In this document: positions 43,661-54,484 of the stretch, one piece after another
How positions within the stretch are numbered: position 1 is the first letter of the stretch
Layout of the letters: every line of letters starts with the position of its first letter
Assembly (NCBI GenBank): GCA_977006965.1
Contig: OZ345354.1
Coordinates: 1,674,001 to 1,738,000 of the forward strand
DNA length: 64,000 nucleotides
Reading direction: 5' to 3'
Source of the DNA: Phymatolithon calcareum
Taxonomy: Eukaryota; Rhodophyta; Florideophyceae; Hapalidiales
Program-made: the position numbers and the translations under genes
The notes under the pieces: generated by a model
The model's database searches: none
The model's input: the letters and a program-made list of their open reading frames with translations, nothing else
What the model was told of the DNA's origin: nothing

Positions 43661-44237
43661 TTTGTGGAGTGGGATCTTCTATTCCTGTCGAAAATACGTT
43701 CGGGGAGTCCGCTGCAAGTCAACCGAAGTCAACTATCGAGGCAATCTATCCCGTGTAAGAAATTCGCTTCGAGTCGGAGTGACCCGGATCTTGATCGGAG
43801 GATGGCTTGAAGCCGTTTACCTCTTGTGACGTTTTGGTACACCTGAACCTGCAGCCGGCAACACGCACTTCAAGACGCTTTCCAGTCTCCTGAGGTGGGC
43901 TCGACAAGAAAACCGAGGGTAATCAAGCACGGAGACACAACAGGAAACTCCTGTAGTATTTTGGTACACCTGGACCTGCAGCCGGCAACGCGCACTGCAA
44001 GACGCTATAACACTTTCTGAACGGGCCTCACTCAGAAACCAGAGGTAATCAAGCAAGGAGACGAACAGGAAGCTGGCGAAAGATTAAAGACAAGTCCCCT
44101 GGAGCGAGCCTTGCGAGAAATCCAGAGGTAATCAAGCAAGGATGCGCAACCAGGAGAAGATCGGGGGCGAAGGATGAGCCCCGGGGACGATGATGATGAT
44201 GAAGTGCGGTGGTCAAGCGCTGACTGGGCCCATTACC

Positions 44238-44678
44238 TGTTCACGGAGATTAGGCAGATGATGAGGAGAGAGAAAAAGTTTGGTTGGAGTGAATTATTTG
44301 AGGAGAAGTTGAGTTCTGAGTGAATGAGTTCCTTGGTTTATTGACTTGGCGGACCTCAGGTCTAGGATATAGACCTGAGAACTCGACTAGACTAGATCAA
44401 AACCCTAAATGACGACGGAGACGCACTAAACCTAAACAAATTCGTCATATCATCATATGATACGTGTAAAATGGGAAAAATCAAGAATTATCAACTGAGT
44501 GAGGGGAATATGATTCTCATACTCTTATCATACCTTGAGACGTGTCACTGCGAATATTCATGGATCTAAGTTCTGAGACACTTTGTCTTTCGACTTGACA
44601 CGTGTACATGTGTGGCGAGATCAAACCCTGATTTGAAGTGTAGTGCGACTAGTCCTCGAAGCGATCACATTTCCAACA
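44238..44678 (-). repeat. Diverged LTR-A, 5' LTR of A5
   Basis: 441 bp, complement TGTTGGAAATGTGATCG..GTGAACA. Several palindromes are altered (GATACGTGT, GAGACGTGTC). Followed by satellite sequence at 44679. Confidence 0.85.
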
Positions 44679-44746
44679 GCTTCATGATATGCTCGCACTC
44701 TTAAAAAGGACTCTTGTTAGGCTAGCCCTCCGAAAATGTATTCATG
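44679..44746. repeat. Satellite sequence, left remnant
   Basis: GCTTCATGATATGCTCGCACTCTTAAAA and GTTAGGCTAGCCCTC match the array at 49560-51448. The array is therefore older than both A5 and the Harbinger element, which split it. Confidence 0.85.
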
Positions 44747-44764
44747 TTAGAACATCCCCACCGG

Positions 44765-45567
44765 TAGTAGAATGGAAATGGTATATGAGCAATTTCATTC
44801 CGATCAACGCCACCGGGGGATTTCCGAGGATGTAAACATGCGATTTAGCTTCCATTCACCGCGCAAAGGATATAAATGTGGGCAAAATAGAACTTTCTTT
44901 TCCATCGCCTCAAAATCTAAACATTTACACTTGCTCGTGTACACATACGCAGCTCATTTCTGATTATTTTTTTATTTCACTGTCTCAAAAAGGAGCATGT
45001 CAATGATACATCCTGGGCGTTGCCGCAGTAGCACACTAAGTGTGCCCAATCTTCCTAAGACAGTAGTGGAAGTAAAAAATCTAGAGCAATCTGCATCGCC
45101 TTGCGCCCATTCTCTTGTCTTCTGCGACGCGGGATGTCACTAATCCCAGCCGAGTCCCTTTGCCGCAGGCAAGAATGGGGATGTCAGAAATCCCCGGCGC
45201 GGATCGCCGCGCGGCACGGCAGACACCGGGAGGTCTGTAAAACTCGTCAATGGCGCTTCCGCGCAGAAGCGACTTGGGAAGTCGCAAACTCCCCCTGTGC
45301 ACACCGCCGTGCGACAACGTTCGTAATAATATGCGTGGGAATAGAGGCGAAATGAATTTCCCCTCAACATTTCTCCTGTGAGATCAGAGGTAAGTTTTGG
45401 AGTTTTGTTTACTACGCCACTCTTGGCGAAACGGAGTCTTTGGGTTCGGATTAGATTATCGTGGCTCGAAAGAAGTGCTGCATCATACTCGGCGCCGGCC
45501 AAACCGTGCGAGCGCATCTAGCAGTGTAGCAGTCTACAGAAAATAAAACAGAAAAGCAGAGTTTATT
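44765..45567. other. Harbinger left non-coding end
   Basis: About 800 bases between the left inverted repeat and the end of the transposase gene. Small frames on both strands near 45080-45520 have no recognisable motif and look like chance frames in GC-rich sequence. Nothing else seen. Confidence 0.5.
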
Positions 45568-47002
45568 TCAAGAGCGTGTCCACAAGTGATCGATGAGAGC
45601 ATCTCGAAGCTCATCCTGTTTTGCCTTGCTCCTAATGTCATCGAAGACATTAACGCTATGCAGTATTTGCTGAAAGGGAGTCATATTATCGAAGTGTAGC
45701 TGCGAATAAATGGCGTTACTATCGTGAGAACCATCAAAAGTCCGAAGCCCCCCGCCCCATCGCCTGTGAAAAAGTCCATTCTGTTTTCTAAGATCATGCT
45801 GTGGAGAATACAACAAGCCTTTAAAACGAGATTCATGTCCTCGCTGTACCACAATCGCCCTGGAACCTGTAAAATTCCAAATTGTAGAAAAAGAACACCG
45901 AAAACATGCTCGACTGACTTTCGTACTGCTTGCTGCATTTTGGAGAACAGTTTTTCAGCATCTCCTTCTGGTAGCGATAACGTTTTCATGAACACATTCC
46001 AGTCGGGATATATGCCATCTGTTAAAAAATACATCCAGTCAAACTGTTTCCCGGAAATTTCAATGCTGACATTGCAAGGAGGGAATGTACCCGCCAGAAC
46101 AGTTGCGAAGACTGTACTGATAGACAATATGTTCAAGTCTCTCAACAGACCTAGAAGCCCGCAAAAAAGATGCCAAATGCGCAGATTTAAATCATAAACG
46201 ACGTACATGCGAAGCATCGGTTCCCCATCCTTCCCAACAGCAATACCCTGCAGAGCCTTTTTTGAAATATCATATATCATCGTCTCTCAGCCACGAACCT
46301 ACACCGGACAAGTGGCCTAATGGTTTTTTGAATTCCAACAGCCTTGAGGTAATTTTTCCACGACCACCCAGCGCAATCAAGGCACCACATACAACCAAGA
46401 AATCTAACAGCTTTAAATTGCTTCTCAATTTGTTGTAGATCGTTCATTGTAGGGACTCGAAGGTACTCTGCTTCATATTTAGCAACGACAGCGCGACAGA
46501 ATTCTTTGAGGGAAATAAGTGCCGTTGTCTCAGAGACCCGACAATACTCATCAGTGCTGTCGGCGCTGGCGCCGTGGACAAGCTGCCTCAAGGCGGATAC
46601 GACTTTAGCCAAGGGCGTGATGCACATTTTCCCTGTAGCATCTGGACGGAGACCTTTGTGGGAAAATGTGCTCTCAGCCACCATGGCCGGAAGTATCTTG
46701 TTAAAAACAGTTTGGGGCATTCTAAAACGCTGCTCAAAGAGATGCTCAGAATAAACAGGCCCAAATTTCCCTGATCCGTCATCGCAGACTCTGCCAGCAG
46801 GCCAAAAGTAATCTAACAAAAGCCTTCGGTGGCCAGCGACAAAGTCACGGTCGATGTTTGGTCGTTTACCAGGAAGAGACCCTTTGTGCGTCAAGTTGTT
46901 GAGCATGGAAATAGATACTATCTGCAGCCAGAGTGCATCTGACAAAGCTTCGTTGTCATCTTCTTCAGCTTGTTCAAGAAAGTCTTTGAGTGGAGAAGAC
47001 AT
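45568..47002 (-). pseudogene. Harbinger DDE transposase (three frame segments)
   Basis: Segment 1 (46277-47002) starts MSSPLKDFLEQ and contains the fold HLFEQRFRMPQTVFNKIL, LAKVVSALRQLVHG and the first Asp in LGCMWCLDCAGWSWKN. Segment 2 (45681-46280) overlaps it by ATGA and holds GKDGEP, YDLNLRIWHLFCG, the second Asp in LRDLNILSISTVF, YFLTDGIYPDWNVF, and Glu in RKSVEHVFGVL, ending CILHSMILENR. Segment 3, after a shift in a G-rich run near 45740, gives the C terminus IDHLWTRS. All three catalytic residues survive. The breaks may be mutations or a small intron. Confidence 0.82.
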
Positions 47003-47383
47003 GTCATAAAAAATGATCTGGGAGTTGACACTTGAGCACTAGGACCACAAGATCACGCTAGAACTACCATTTCTCGTTTTCGTGGTCTTTTTCCGCTCAT
47101 TTGAAGGTGAAAGATCAGGTTCGAGCTTTGCAGTGACCAAAGCGCGAAGCGTTTCTTCTAATTCTGATTGCGATTCACCATTGACTCGTCCATTCTCGGG
47201 AGATCGTTCAAATTAGCAGAGTTTTGTAACAATTATTCACACTGGCGAAAGAGGATAGCGTGATTGCCGTGTTGACTCCGGCTTAAGCAAGCTGTGGTCC
47301 AATCCGTAACAGAATTTGCGTGCTCTATAGTACTGTGCTTAAAGAGCGCTAAATCCCAACCCAGAAAGGAATACAACAGCCGC

Positions 47384-48914
47384 ATGACAAACCCCACACA
47401 ACTATCTCCGCGGAAGATGGGCCAGAACAAACAATGGACATTCGAGGAATCGTTTTTGGCATGTCGGGCGTTTATCATTGCTTCGGAAAACGCTCGTTGT
47501 GGCGTTGGTATGAAGGCAGCAAAATACCAGAGCAGGAAGGTACTTCAGCACTCTGGCGAAGAAAAGGGAAGAGGATTTTTCTGGATGGAAGCTGCCATCT
47601 TCGCGCACTGAATCTGCCGTCGTCCAGCACTACCGAGATATCAAGAAAAATTGCATTGTCTTTGAAGGGCACTATCGGACTGTGAAAGCCGCTAAACTTA
47701 CAGGAAATCCAACCGAGCAGGATATAGAGCGGATGGCGTCCGGGCTGAACAACAAAACTGTGTCCATGTCTGATATGTACAGTGTACTGCGAGCTCCGAA
47801 TCCAAGTGCCGTTGGACAAATTTTTGTCTATTTGCAGCAGTGGAGGTGGCTGAGGAGAACAAACCTTTGGCTTGGAATTGAGGCCGCTATTAAAGATTCT
47901 CACGCATCTAACAACGAAGATGAAGAGGACTATGAGGATGACGATGAGGAACGAATTCACGGGAATGATGTCTACTCTATCGGCATAGACCATGCTGATA
48001 TTCAGAATCTGGATGATGGCGACGTCGGATTTTATGTCGACACAGAGGAGGCGCAGCACCCTTCATCCCCACAAAGTGCTCAACCCAACACGGCGCACCA
48101 CTCCGGGCAGCAAAGCGCTGCAGTACCCTCTGATGTAAACCCTGTGTTGGATACCGGAGCACCGCGCTCAAGCGCGGCAAGGTTAGAGGGTAGGCGTGGG
48201 CGCGTTTCTTGCCCGTCCAATGCGATTATATGTAGTGCGGGCCACGGTGTTGCGAGCTCCAGTGCTCCTGTCCGTAGCGATGCCGGTCGTTCGCGTACTA
48301 CGCGGTCAGGATCAGGAGGTATTCCGAGGCCGATGGGCAGTAAGCGTCCTCTAGAGATGACGAAGAATACTAAGGCAATTGAAAAAGGCGCGCGCAGCAT
48401 CGAGTCTCTCGCAGAAGCGAGCAAAAAGCGCTGTAAAATTTCGGAAGAGCTTCTCAAAATGGAGGAGAATAAGCAGAACATGGCTCTCTTTTCCATGCCT
48501 AGAACAGATTTGGAGTTGCGGGACGAGATGGTTAAGCATTTACAGCTTCAAGCAATTGAAAAGATTCGAAAAGAGAAGTCAGAAGCCGCCGCAGTTTCTC
48601 ATGCTCCAGTTAAGTCTCCAGTACGTCAAGGTGTTCTCCATGAATCCTCAGACGAAGTATTGGCACCATCACAGTATTTTGCGAGCAAGGCCATAGCATC
48701 AGACAGCCCTAGGGGAGAAGGGAATAAGGGAATTAATGCACGCAACGACCAACTACAGATGACATACAGTCATCAGCACAACCTCCACGACAATCAAGAG
48801 TATATTGTGCCTGCATTTGCATCTCCTGCCGCGTCCCAAAGACAACGATCTGCTGTAGTTCGTGAGTCAAACACTCGAAAAAATACTGTCAACATCCGTA
48901 ACTTTCTCGATTGA
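47384..48914 (+). pseudogene. Harbinger Myb/SANT-like accessory protein (frameshifted)
   Basis: Starts at MTNPTQL or MGQNKQW (47417). The first segment, KQWTFEESFLACRAFIIASEN..GFFWMEAA, resembles the trihelix/Myb-like domain of PIF/Harbinger ORF1. The frame shifts by one near 47590 to SRTESAVVQHYRDIKKNCIVFEGHYRTV, then GNPTEQDIERMA, and runs to 48914. The C-terminal half is acidic (DEEDYEDDDEE) and then basic, with no recognised domain. In this superfamily the Myb-like protein brings the transposase to the nucleus and the ends. Either a frameshift or a short intron joins the two parts. Confidence 0.75.
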
Positions 48915-49541
48915 CTCAAAAACCAGTTAGTGTTGTATATTATATGACCTTTTACTCATCTGCTTGTTCAATAAAATCCTTGTTTTTCTTTCCAATACTT
49001 CCAAGATCAACAATAAGAACGACTTCAAAGCACCATTGTTGTCGAAGCACCATAGTTTATTGTATAGGTGACTGGATATTCAACTGGAGGTTCAATGGCA
49101 CCCTGACTGCTACTCATGACATCTTGTTCTCAGCTCTTCGGCTTAATCTGTGTGGTTCAACATAATTTTGATCGCTCTAGCCACACGTTCTCTTCCTCGC
49201 TTGTCCACACCGGCTTTTGCATTGTTTACTTCAAGGTGGATGTTCACAATCCCCCCAGACGTCCAAGTCATTGTTCCACTAGTGACGGTTTTAGTGGAAG
49301 TCGTCCCATGAACCATTGCGCGCAACGTTTTGGGTGATAACTTCGTTTTAGCTTGAGTGCACCAATGTTATGGAGAGTGCATTATCAGGAACGTTTATTT
49401 TTGGAGCTTTGATATGATAACCGGGTCTTAGATCGTAATGGGTAGGGTCGCATTTTTTCACGCTCTAATCGTTTCCATCCTTGAGATGGAAGCTAAAAAT
49501 ATGGCCAATCATATGGTCCTATTTTGAAATACATTCCATCC
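48915..49541. other. Harbinger right non-coding end
   Basis: About 630 bases with AATAAA near 48970 (CAATAAAATCC), probably the poly(A) signal of the Myb-like gene. Otherwise nothing recognised. Confidence 0.5.
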
Positions 49542-49559
49542 CCGGTGGGGATGCTCTTA

Positions 49560-51448
49560 GGCTAGCCCTCTTAAAATGGACTTCTTGGGACTGCGATCGA
49601 TTCATGTGAAAGAGTTTACTTGCTACCTGTTAGGCTACCGCTCTTAAAATGGACTCATGATAGGCTATCCCTCTTTACATGGACTTAGTTGGACTGGGTT
49701 CGATCAGAGTTAAAGAGTATTCTTGTTTCATGTTAGGCTAGCCCTCTTAAATTGGACTTCGTTCGAATGCGATCGATCAGTGTTAAAGAGGATTCGTGCT
49801 TCATGCTATGCTAGCACTCATAAAACGGACTCATGGTATTCTGGCCTTCGTAAAATGGTCTCATGTTATGCTCGCCCTCTTCAAATGGACTTCGTTGGAC
49901 TGTGTTCGATCAGAGTAAAAGAGGACACTTGCTCCATGTTAGGCTAGCCCTCTGAAAATGGACTTTGTTGGACTTTTTTCGATCCGAGATACAGAGGATA
50001 CTTGCTTCATGATATTCTAGCTCTCTTAAGAAAGACTCATGTTAGGCTAGACCTCTTCAAATGGACTTCGTTGGAATGCGATCGATCAGACTTAAAAAGG
50101 AAACTGGTTTCCGGTTAGGTTAGCAATCTTAAAATGGACTTCTTTGGAATGCTATCGATTCGAGTTAAACAGAATACTTGCTACCTGTTAGGCTACCGCT
50201 CTTAAAATGGACTCATGATAGGCTTGACCTCTTTATATGGACTTAGTTGGACTGCGTTCGATCAGAGTTAAAGAGTATACTTGTTTCATGTAAGGCTAGC
50301 CCTCTTAAATTGGACTTCGTTCGAATGCGATCGATCAGTGTTAAAGAGGATTCGTGCTTCATGCTAGGCTAGCCTCATAAAACGGACTCATGGTATTCTG
50401 GCCTTCGTAAAATGGTCTCATGTTATGCTCGCCCTTTTCAAATGGACTTCGTTGGACTTTGTTCGATCAGAGTGAAAGAGTACTCTTGCTTCATGTTAGG
50501 CTAGCCCTCTTAAAATGGACTTTGTTGGACTGTTTTTCGATCAGAGATAAAGAGAATACGTGCTTTATGATATGCTAGCCCTCTTAAAAAAGACTCATGT
50601 TGCGCTAGCCCTCTTAAAATGGCCTTCGTTGGAATGAGATCGATCAGACTTAAAAAGGATACTGGTTTCATGATAGTTTATCCCACATAAAATGGACACA
50701 TTTTAGGCTAGCCATCTTAAAATGGACTTCTTACAACTGCGTTCGATCATAGTTTTAGAGTATACTTGCTTTATGTTAGGCTAGCTCTCTTAAAATGGAC
50801 TTCCTTCGACTGCGATCGATTCAAGTTAAAGAGTATACTTGCTACATGTTGCGCTACCGCTCTTAAAATGGACTCATGATAGGCTAGCCCTCTTTATATG
50901 GACTTAGTTGAACTGCGTTCGATCTGAGTTAAAGAAGATACTTGCGTAATGTTAGGCTAGCCGTCTTAAAATAGATTTCTTTGTACTGCGATTGATTAGC
51001 GTTAAAGATAATACTTGCTTCATGTTAGGATAGCCCTTTTAAAATGGACTTCATTGGACTGCTTTCGATCAGAGCTAAGGAGGATACTTACTTCATGTTA
51101 TGCTAGCTCTCTTAAATTGGACTCATGTTAGGCTACCCTCTGAACATGGACTTCGATGCACTGCGTTCGATCAGAGTTAAAGCGCATACTTGCTTCATGT
51201 TAGGCTAGCCCTCTTAAAATAGACTTCTTTGTACTGCGATCGATTAGAGGTAAAGATAATACTTGCTTCATCTTAGTCTAGCCCTCTTTAAATGGACTCA
51301 TGTTAGGCTAGCCCTCTAAAAATGGACTTATTTGTACTGCGATCGATCAGAGTTATAGATTGTACTGGCTTCATGTTAGGTTAGCCGTCTTAAAATAGAC
51401 TTCTTTAGACTGCGTTCGATCAGCGTTAAAGAGGATACTGGCTTCATG
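49560..51448. repeat. Degenerate satellite array with higher-order units
   Basis: Built from two unit types. A long unit of about 73 bases contains ATGGACTTCGTTGGACTGCG, TCGATCAGAGTTAAAGAGG and CTTCATGTTAGGCTAGCCC. A short unit of about 31 bases is ATGGACTCATGTTAGGCTAGCCCTC. A composite block of about 550 bases (about 49618 onward) is repeated from about 50176 with most differences shared, including odd units such as TGGCCTTCGTAAAATGGTC. No coding potential. May be a heterochromatic or centromere-near satellite; position in the chromosome is unknown. Confidence 0.88.
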
Positions 51449-51635
51449 TTAAGCTTGTTTCTATGTGCCGAGCCCCCTCAATTGAGGGGCGATTTAAAAG
51501 CTCATAAAAACTTATAAAAAGAATGCAGAACAGTTTCTTCGCGCCATATTCGGAAAGACGGGGCTGTGTTCTGTGTTAGGAGAATAGGAAGCAGTAGTAT
51601 ATAATCGCTTCGTTCTTCGCTAGGAAAAAAATGAG

Positions 51636-52253
51636 ATGTCTGAACAGAAGAACAGGACCTGCGAAACCCCAGGAAAAAGACCCGCGCCGACTTGTCGGTG
51701 CACCGGTGCACTCCAAAGAAATTTCTGTTTCCAGTCTGGCCGAGTGCTGCAGACTATATGGGGGGTGAGTGGGACGGTACAAGAGGTAATCGTGGAGAAA
51801 ATCAATAGTCGGACAAGCACTTCGCTACGTGTAAAATGGGTTCTAGTTACGAAACCGGTGGAGAAGATTAAGATCAAGAAAATCAAGATTGTCAACGTAA
51901 GGGCAGGAAAGGCTGACGAAGATGGTTCTTCCAGTCCCCCAATTGTATCAAGTCCCAGTCGGCAAAACTCACTACCGCCGAGACCGGCTTACAGTACTCG
52001 TGGTCGCCAATATTCATCGCCAAACGCCCACTTTTCGGCTCCCGACGCAACCCAAAACTCTCCAGAAGGCTACAAAACCTCTGAAAAATCCATACAAGCT
52101 CTGCCCGACCACTTGCGGGCTCTCTCGCCTATGCTCTGCAAGGTTCCTGGAACCAAGCATCACAAGAGGAACTTGATGTCGTTACTCCAGACCGTGAGCC
52201 GAATACTGTTGCTCATGGCGCGGCATGGTTCGAGCACCAAGTTCTGTGTCTCA
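51636..52253 (+). pseudogene. N-terminal part of piggyBac-like transposase
   Basis: Reads MSEQKNRTCETP, then TIWGVSGTVQEVIVEKIN and LRVKWVLVTKPVEKIK, a small beta-rich region, then a Ser/Pro-rich stretch. Near 52150 a better frame takes over: ASQEELDVVTPDREP and VAHGAAWFEHQVL, the short motif expected before the catalytic domain. The assignment rests mainly on its position upstream of the C-terminal part. Moderate confidence. Confidence 0.4.
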
Positions 52254-52620
52254 TTAGGGGTTAGGTTCCCCGGCAGTTTGTGGCGTCCAACGCCACTATC
52301 AAACTCCTATACAAATAGCTCCCTTCAAATTGTCATTACAGCTTGCATTTACAGCAAGCACTTACAGATAGCATTACAGTCATTACAGTACCGTAGGTTT
52401 CGATGCGTACTTACACCATGAAGGATCACCAAGGGCAAACCCTAGAACCACTGCTTACAGCTTACAGGTGCCTTACAATGTAAGCACCTCGGCGGCGCCT
52501 GCGGCGGGCTAGGAAGCCGCGAAGCGGCTTCCAGATTCTTCCATTGATCCATTTATCATATTGCCAAGTCATCTTTGATCCAATTCTTTTTCTATAAAGG
52601 TCGCCGCTTCGCGACGCCCT
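52254..52620. other. Non-coding insert with clustered TTACAG motifs
   Basis: This stretch separates the two transposase parts and has no open frame of interest. Between about 52336 and 52480 TTACAG occurs repeatedly (CATTACAG, CTTACAG, ATTTACAG). It is followed by GC-rich short inverted segments (GGAAGCCGCGAAGCGGCTTCC near 52510). It may be a small nested insertion that replaced the first part of the catalytic domain. Confidence 0.4.
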
Positions 52621-52626
52621 CGGCGT

Positions 52627-53527
52627 TTGGCCAGGGAACAACCCGACGACAACCAGTGTGCCAACTTGTGCGATTTACAACCCCACACAGTTCTGGAGAG
52701 TTCGTACCTTGCAAGTGTGGAATCGGCAGAGATGCTCATCCGATTTGTCCTGAAGTTCATTGGCGTCATCAAAACCGCGACAAAAAAGTACCCCATGGAA
52801 TACCTGTCACAAGTTGAGCTTTCTGAAAGAGGGCAATGTTTTTTTATGGTTCGAAAAGCGTTGAATGGCGAGTCATCAATGATGGCGGCCATGTGGGTTG
52901 ACCGAGATCGCCATTATTTCATTTCGACTACATCTACAACTATGGAAGGGATGCCGTACAATCGTGTCCGTTGGCGTCAGCTTGAACAGATACCCTCACG
53001 TAATGAGCTCTCAGTCCCGCAGCCCGAAGTTTGTGAAACATACTATACCGCTTGTGCTCAAATACAGTAGATGCCTCCAAGAGAGCTTGGATATGGAGAA
53101 GAAAATTCGGACCCAGGACTGGTCGTTTCGAGTTAACACATCTCTTCTTGCAACTTGCGTGGTTGATAGTTGGCTTCTATTTTCCGGTGGACATCCAGAA
53201 TCTGTGCAGTACATGACGCAGCGACGATACTACGAAGCGCTGCCCGAGCAGCTCATCGATAACACATTTGACTTGCGCAATACTCGCAGGCGTTCAGTCA
53301 CTCCAGAGCGTACATTTCCGTCCGGGAGCGGGACTGGGACGCACTTAACGCCAACGAAGAAGAAAAGGAAGACTGCATATGGACTGATGACTACTTTTGC
53401 GGTGCGAAACAACTGCAAAGTTTGCAAAGTGAAGAAAACGACACTCGTGTGTTCATCATGTAACCGGCTTGATAACGCCGCAATCCTTATTTGTGGCACT
53501 TCAACAGGTAGAAATTTTTTTTGCTAA
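52627..53527 (+). pseudogene. C-terminal part of piggyBac-like transposase with zinc finger
   Basis: The first frame (52627-53070) has SSYLASVESAEML, FIGVIKTATKKYPMEYL, AMWVDRDRHYFIST and VCETYYTACAQI, matching the DDE_Tnp_1_7 fold. The expected Asp of the DSYFAS-type motif reads Ser. At 53068 the frame shifts to RCLQESLDMEKKIRTQDWSF and VVDSWLLF. The end carries a Cys-rich finger (CKVCKVKKTTLVCSSC). The frame change removes the AQID..N segment that supplies a catalytic Asp. Inactive remnant. Confidence 0.65.
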
Positions 53528-53530
53528 GCA

Positions 53531-53919
53531 TGTGGAGGACATCCATGAGCTTGATGCTTTTGACTTGCCTGATAGTGAGTTAGTTTCGATCTCAAAAATT
53601 AAATAATTCTCGTTCCCTCAATTTAGGGTAAATTTCCGGCACATAGACACTAGCAATTCTGTAATCCCGTATCTGATATTCTCTCATCCAAAATTTCATG
53701 GTTCTACAACAACCAGCGCGGTCGCTCACGACATGGGCAGTGAAGCCGAATTACGTCCAAAAGGCCGTTCTTTAACTTTTTTGTGTCACCCCCTGGTCCA
53801 ATATTTATTATTGGCGATACTGTATAATAAATATGAACAATTTCAGTACTGTAAATTTATAGTCATTTGGCACCAGTTGCGTCTCCAGTGCACTCGTATA
53901 GGTTGTCAACCGACTTCGA
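53531..53919. other. Intergenic stretch, nothing recognised
   Basis: AT-rich, about 390 bases. A small frame at 53733-53972 has no motif. The only structure seen is the CCCTCAATTTAGGG palindrome-like sequence near 53616. Confidence 0.5.
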
Positions 53920-54073
53920 GGGATGACATCGGTCAGGCGTTGCACAAGGGGAATCCTGAGGGTATGACGTGAAACCAAGGAAGACCCGAGGGCTGTAAGC
54001 CCGAGGGGATTCCGAGGTTTCAGGGCATTCCCGAGGAATTTCCCGCGGGCGACGCCTGACCGATGTCATTCCC
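53920..54073. repeat. Long GC-rich imperfect hairpin
   Basis: Outer arms GGGATGACATCGGTCAGGCGT (53920-53940) and the complement ACGCCTGACCGATGTCATTCCC (54052-54073) match except for one inserted base. The interior folds further: TGAAACC pairs with GGTTTCA, and GGGCT-GTA-AGCCC forms an inner stem. The outer GGGAATGACATC motif recurs as iterons at 56231-56385 on the other side of the recombinase gene. Could be a transposon end, a foldback/MITE or a structured RNA. Confidence 0.75.
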
Positions 54074-54484
54074 GATGAGGAGGTTAACAACCTGCTTGTC
54101 TCACGGTATTTGAACGGCTACAAAAGCACATGCAGACTGTCGACTTAACGGCTGTGATTTTTACCCACCGCACCGTTCGATGTCGGCAATATCAGTTCAC
54201 AAGCATCGAAACACACGCACACTGTCAGCGCTACAGCAGTATGTTTTACAAAACACACCGTTTGATGGGGCACACTGTCGACAACGCTGTCGCTCCAGCG
54301 CAAATGTTCGCCGTCGAGTCCGGGTCTGCATCCATCGCCTCCTGTCCGCTCACTGTTGCTCACCGTCGCTCGCCGCCGCTCAACACCGCTCACCATCGCT
54401 CGCCACCGCTCGCCGCTGATCACCGTCGCTCGCCGATCTCGTTCGTCTCCGAGCTCCAAGAAATCGCAACGCCCTTCTACATCG

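Larger units (their letters stand above)
41325..44678 (-). mobile_element. A5, old family A-like element with solo LTR inside
   Basis: Minus-strand order: diverged 5' LTR (44238-44678), PBS with one change (complement CTGGGCCCATTACC, 44224-44237), leader (43661-44223), gag (43018-43660), solo B-type LTR (42626-43017), zinc knuckle to integrase (41325-42620). Integrase is cut by the A4 LTR after the TTPH block. The 5' LTR is the most diverged A LTR here. It lies in the satellite array. Confidence 0.85.
44750..49556. mobile_element. PIF/Harbinger-type DNA transposon (complete, 4807 bp)
   Basis: Terminal inverted repeats GAACATCCCCACCGG (44750-44764) and its complement CCGGTGGGGATGCTC (49542-49556) differ at one base. 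The target duplication is TTA (44747-44749 and 49557-49559). Removing the element restores the satellite motif CATGTTAGGCTAGCCCTC. It carries two divergently transcribed genes, a DDE transposase (minus) and a Myb/SANT-like protein (plus), the standard PIF/Harbinger pair. Both have frame breaks or unrecognised introns. Confidence 0.92.
51449..53530 (+). mobile_element. Decayed piggyBac-type (DDE_Tnp_1_7) transposon
   Basis: The satellite ends exactly at CATGTTAA (TTAA at 51449-51452), and TTAA is the piggyBac target. Just inside is the 16-base palindrome CCCCTCAATTGAGGGG (51474-51489). The transposase remnants are in 51636-52260 and 52627-53527. A matching right terminus was not identified, although CCCTCAATTTAGGG at about 53616 resembles the left palindrome. 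The boundary at the right is therefore approximate. Confidence 0.55.

Noticed and set aside
45101-45517. Overlapping ORFs of 78-125 codons at the left of the Harbinger element
   Set aside because: They read several phases of a GC-rich non-coding end and share no motif with transposon proteins.
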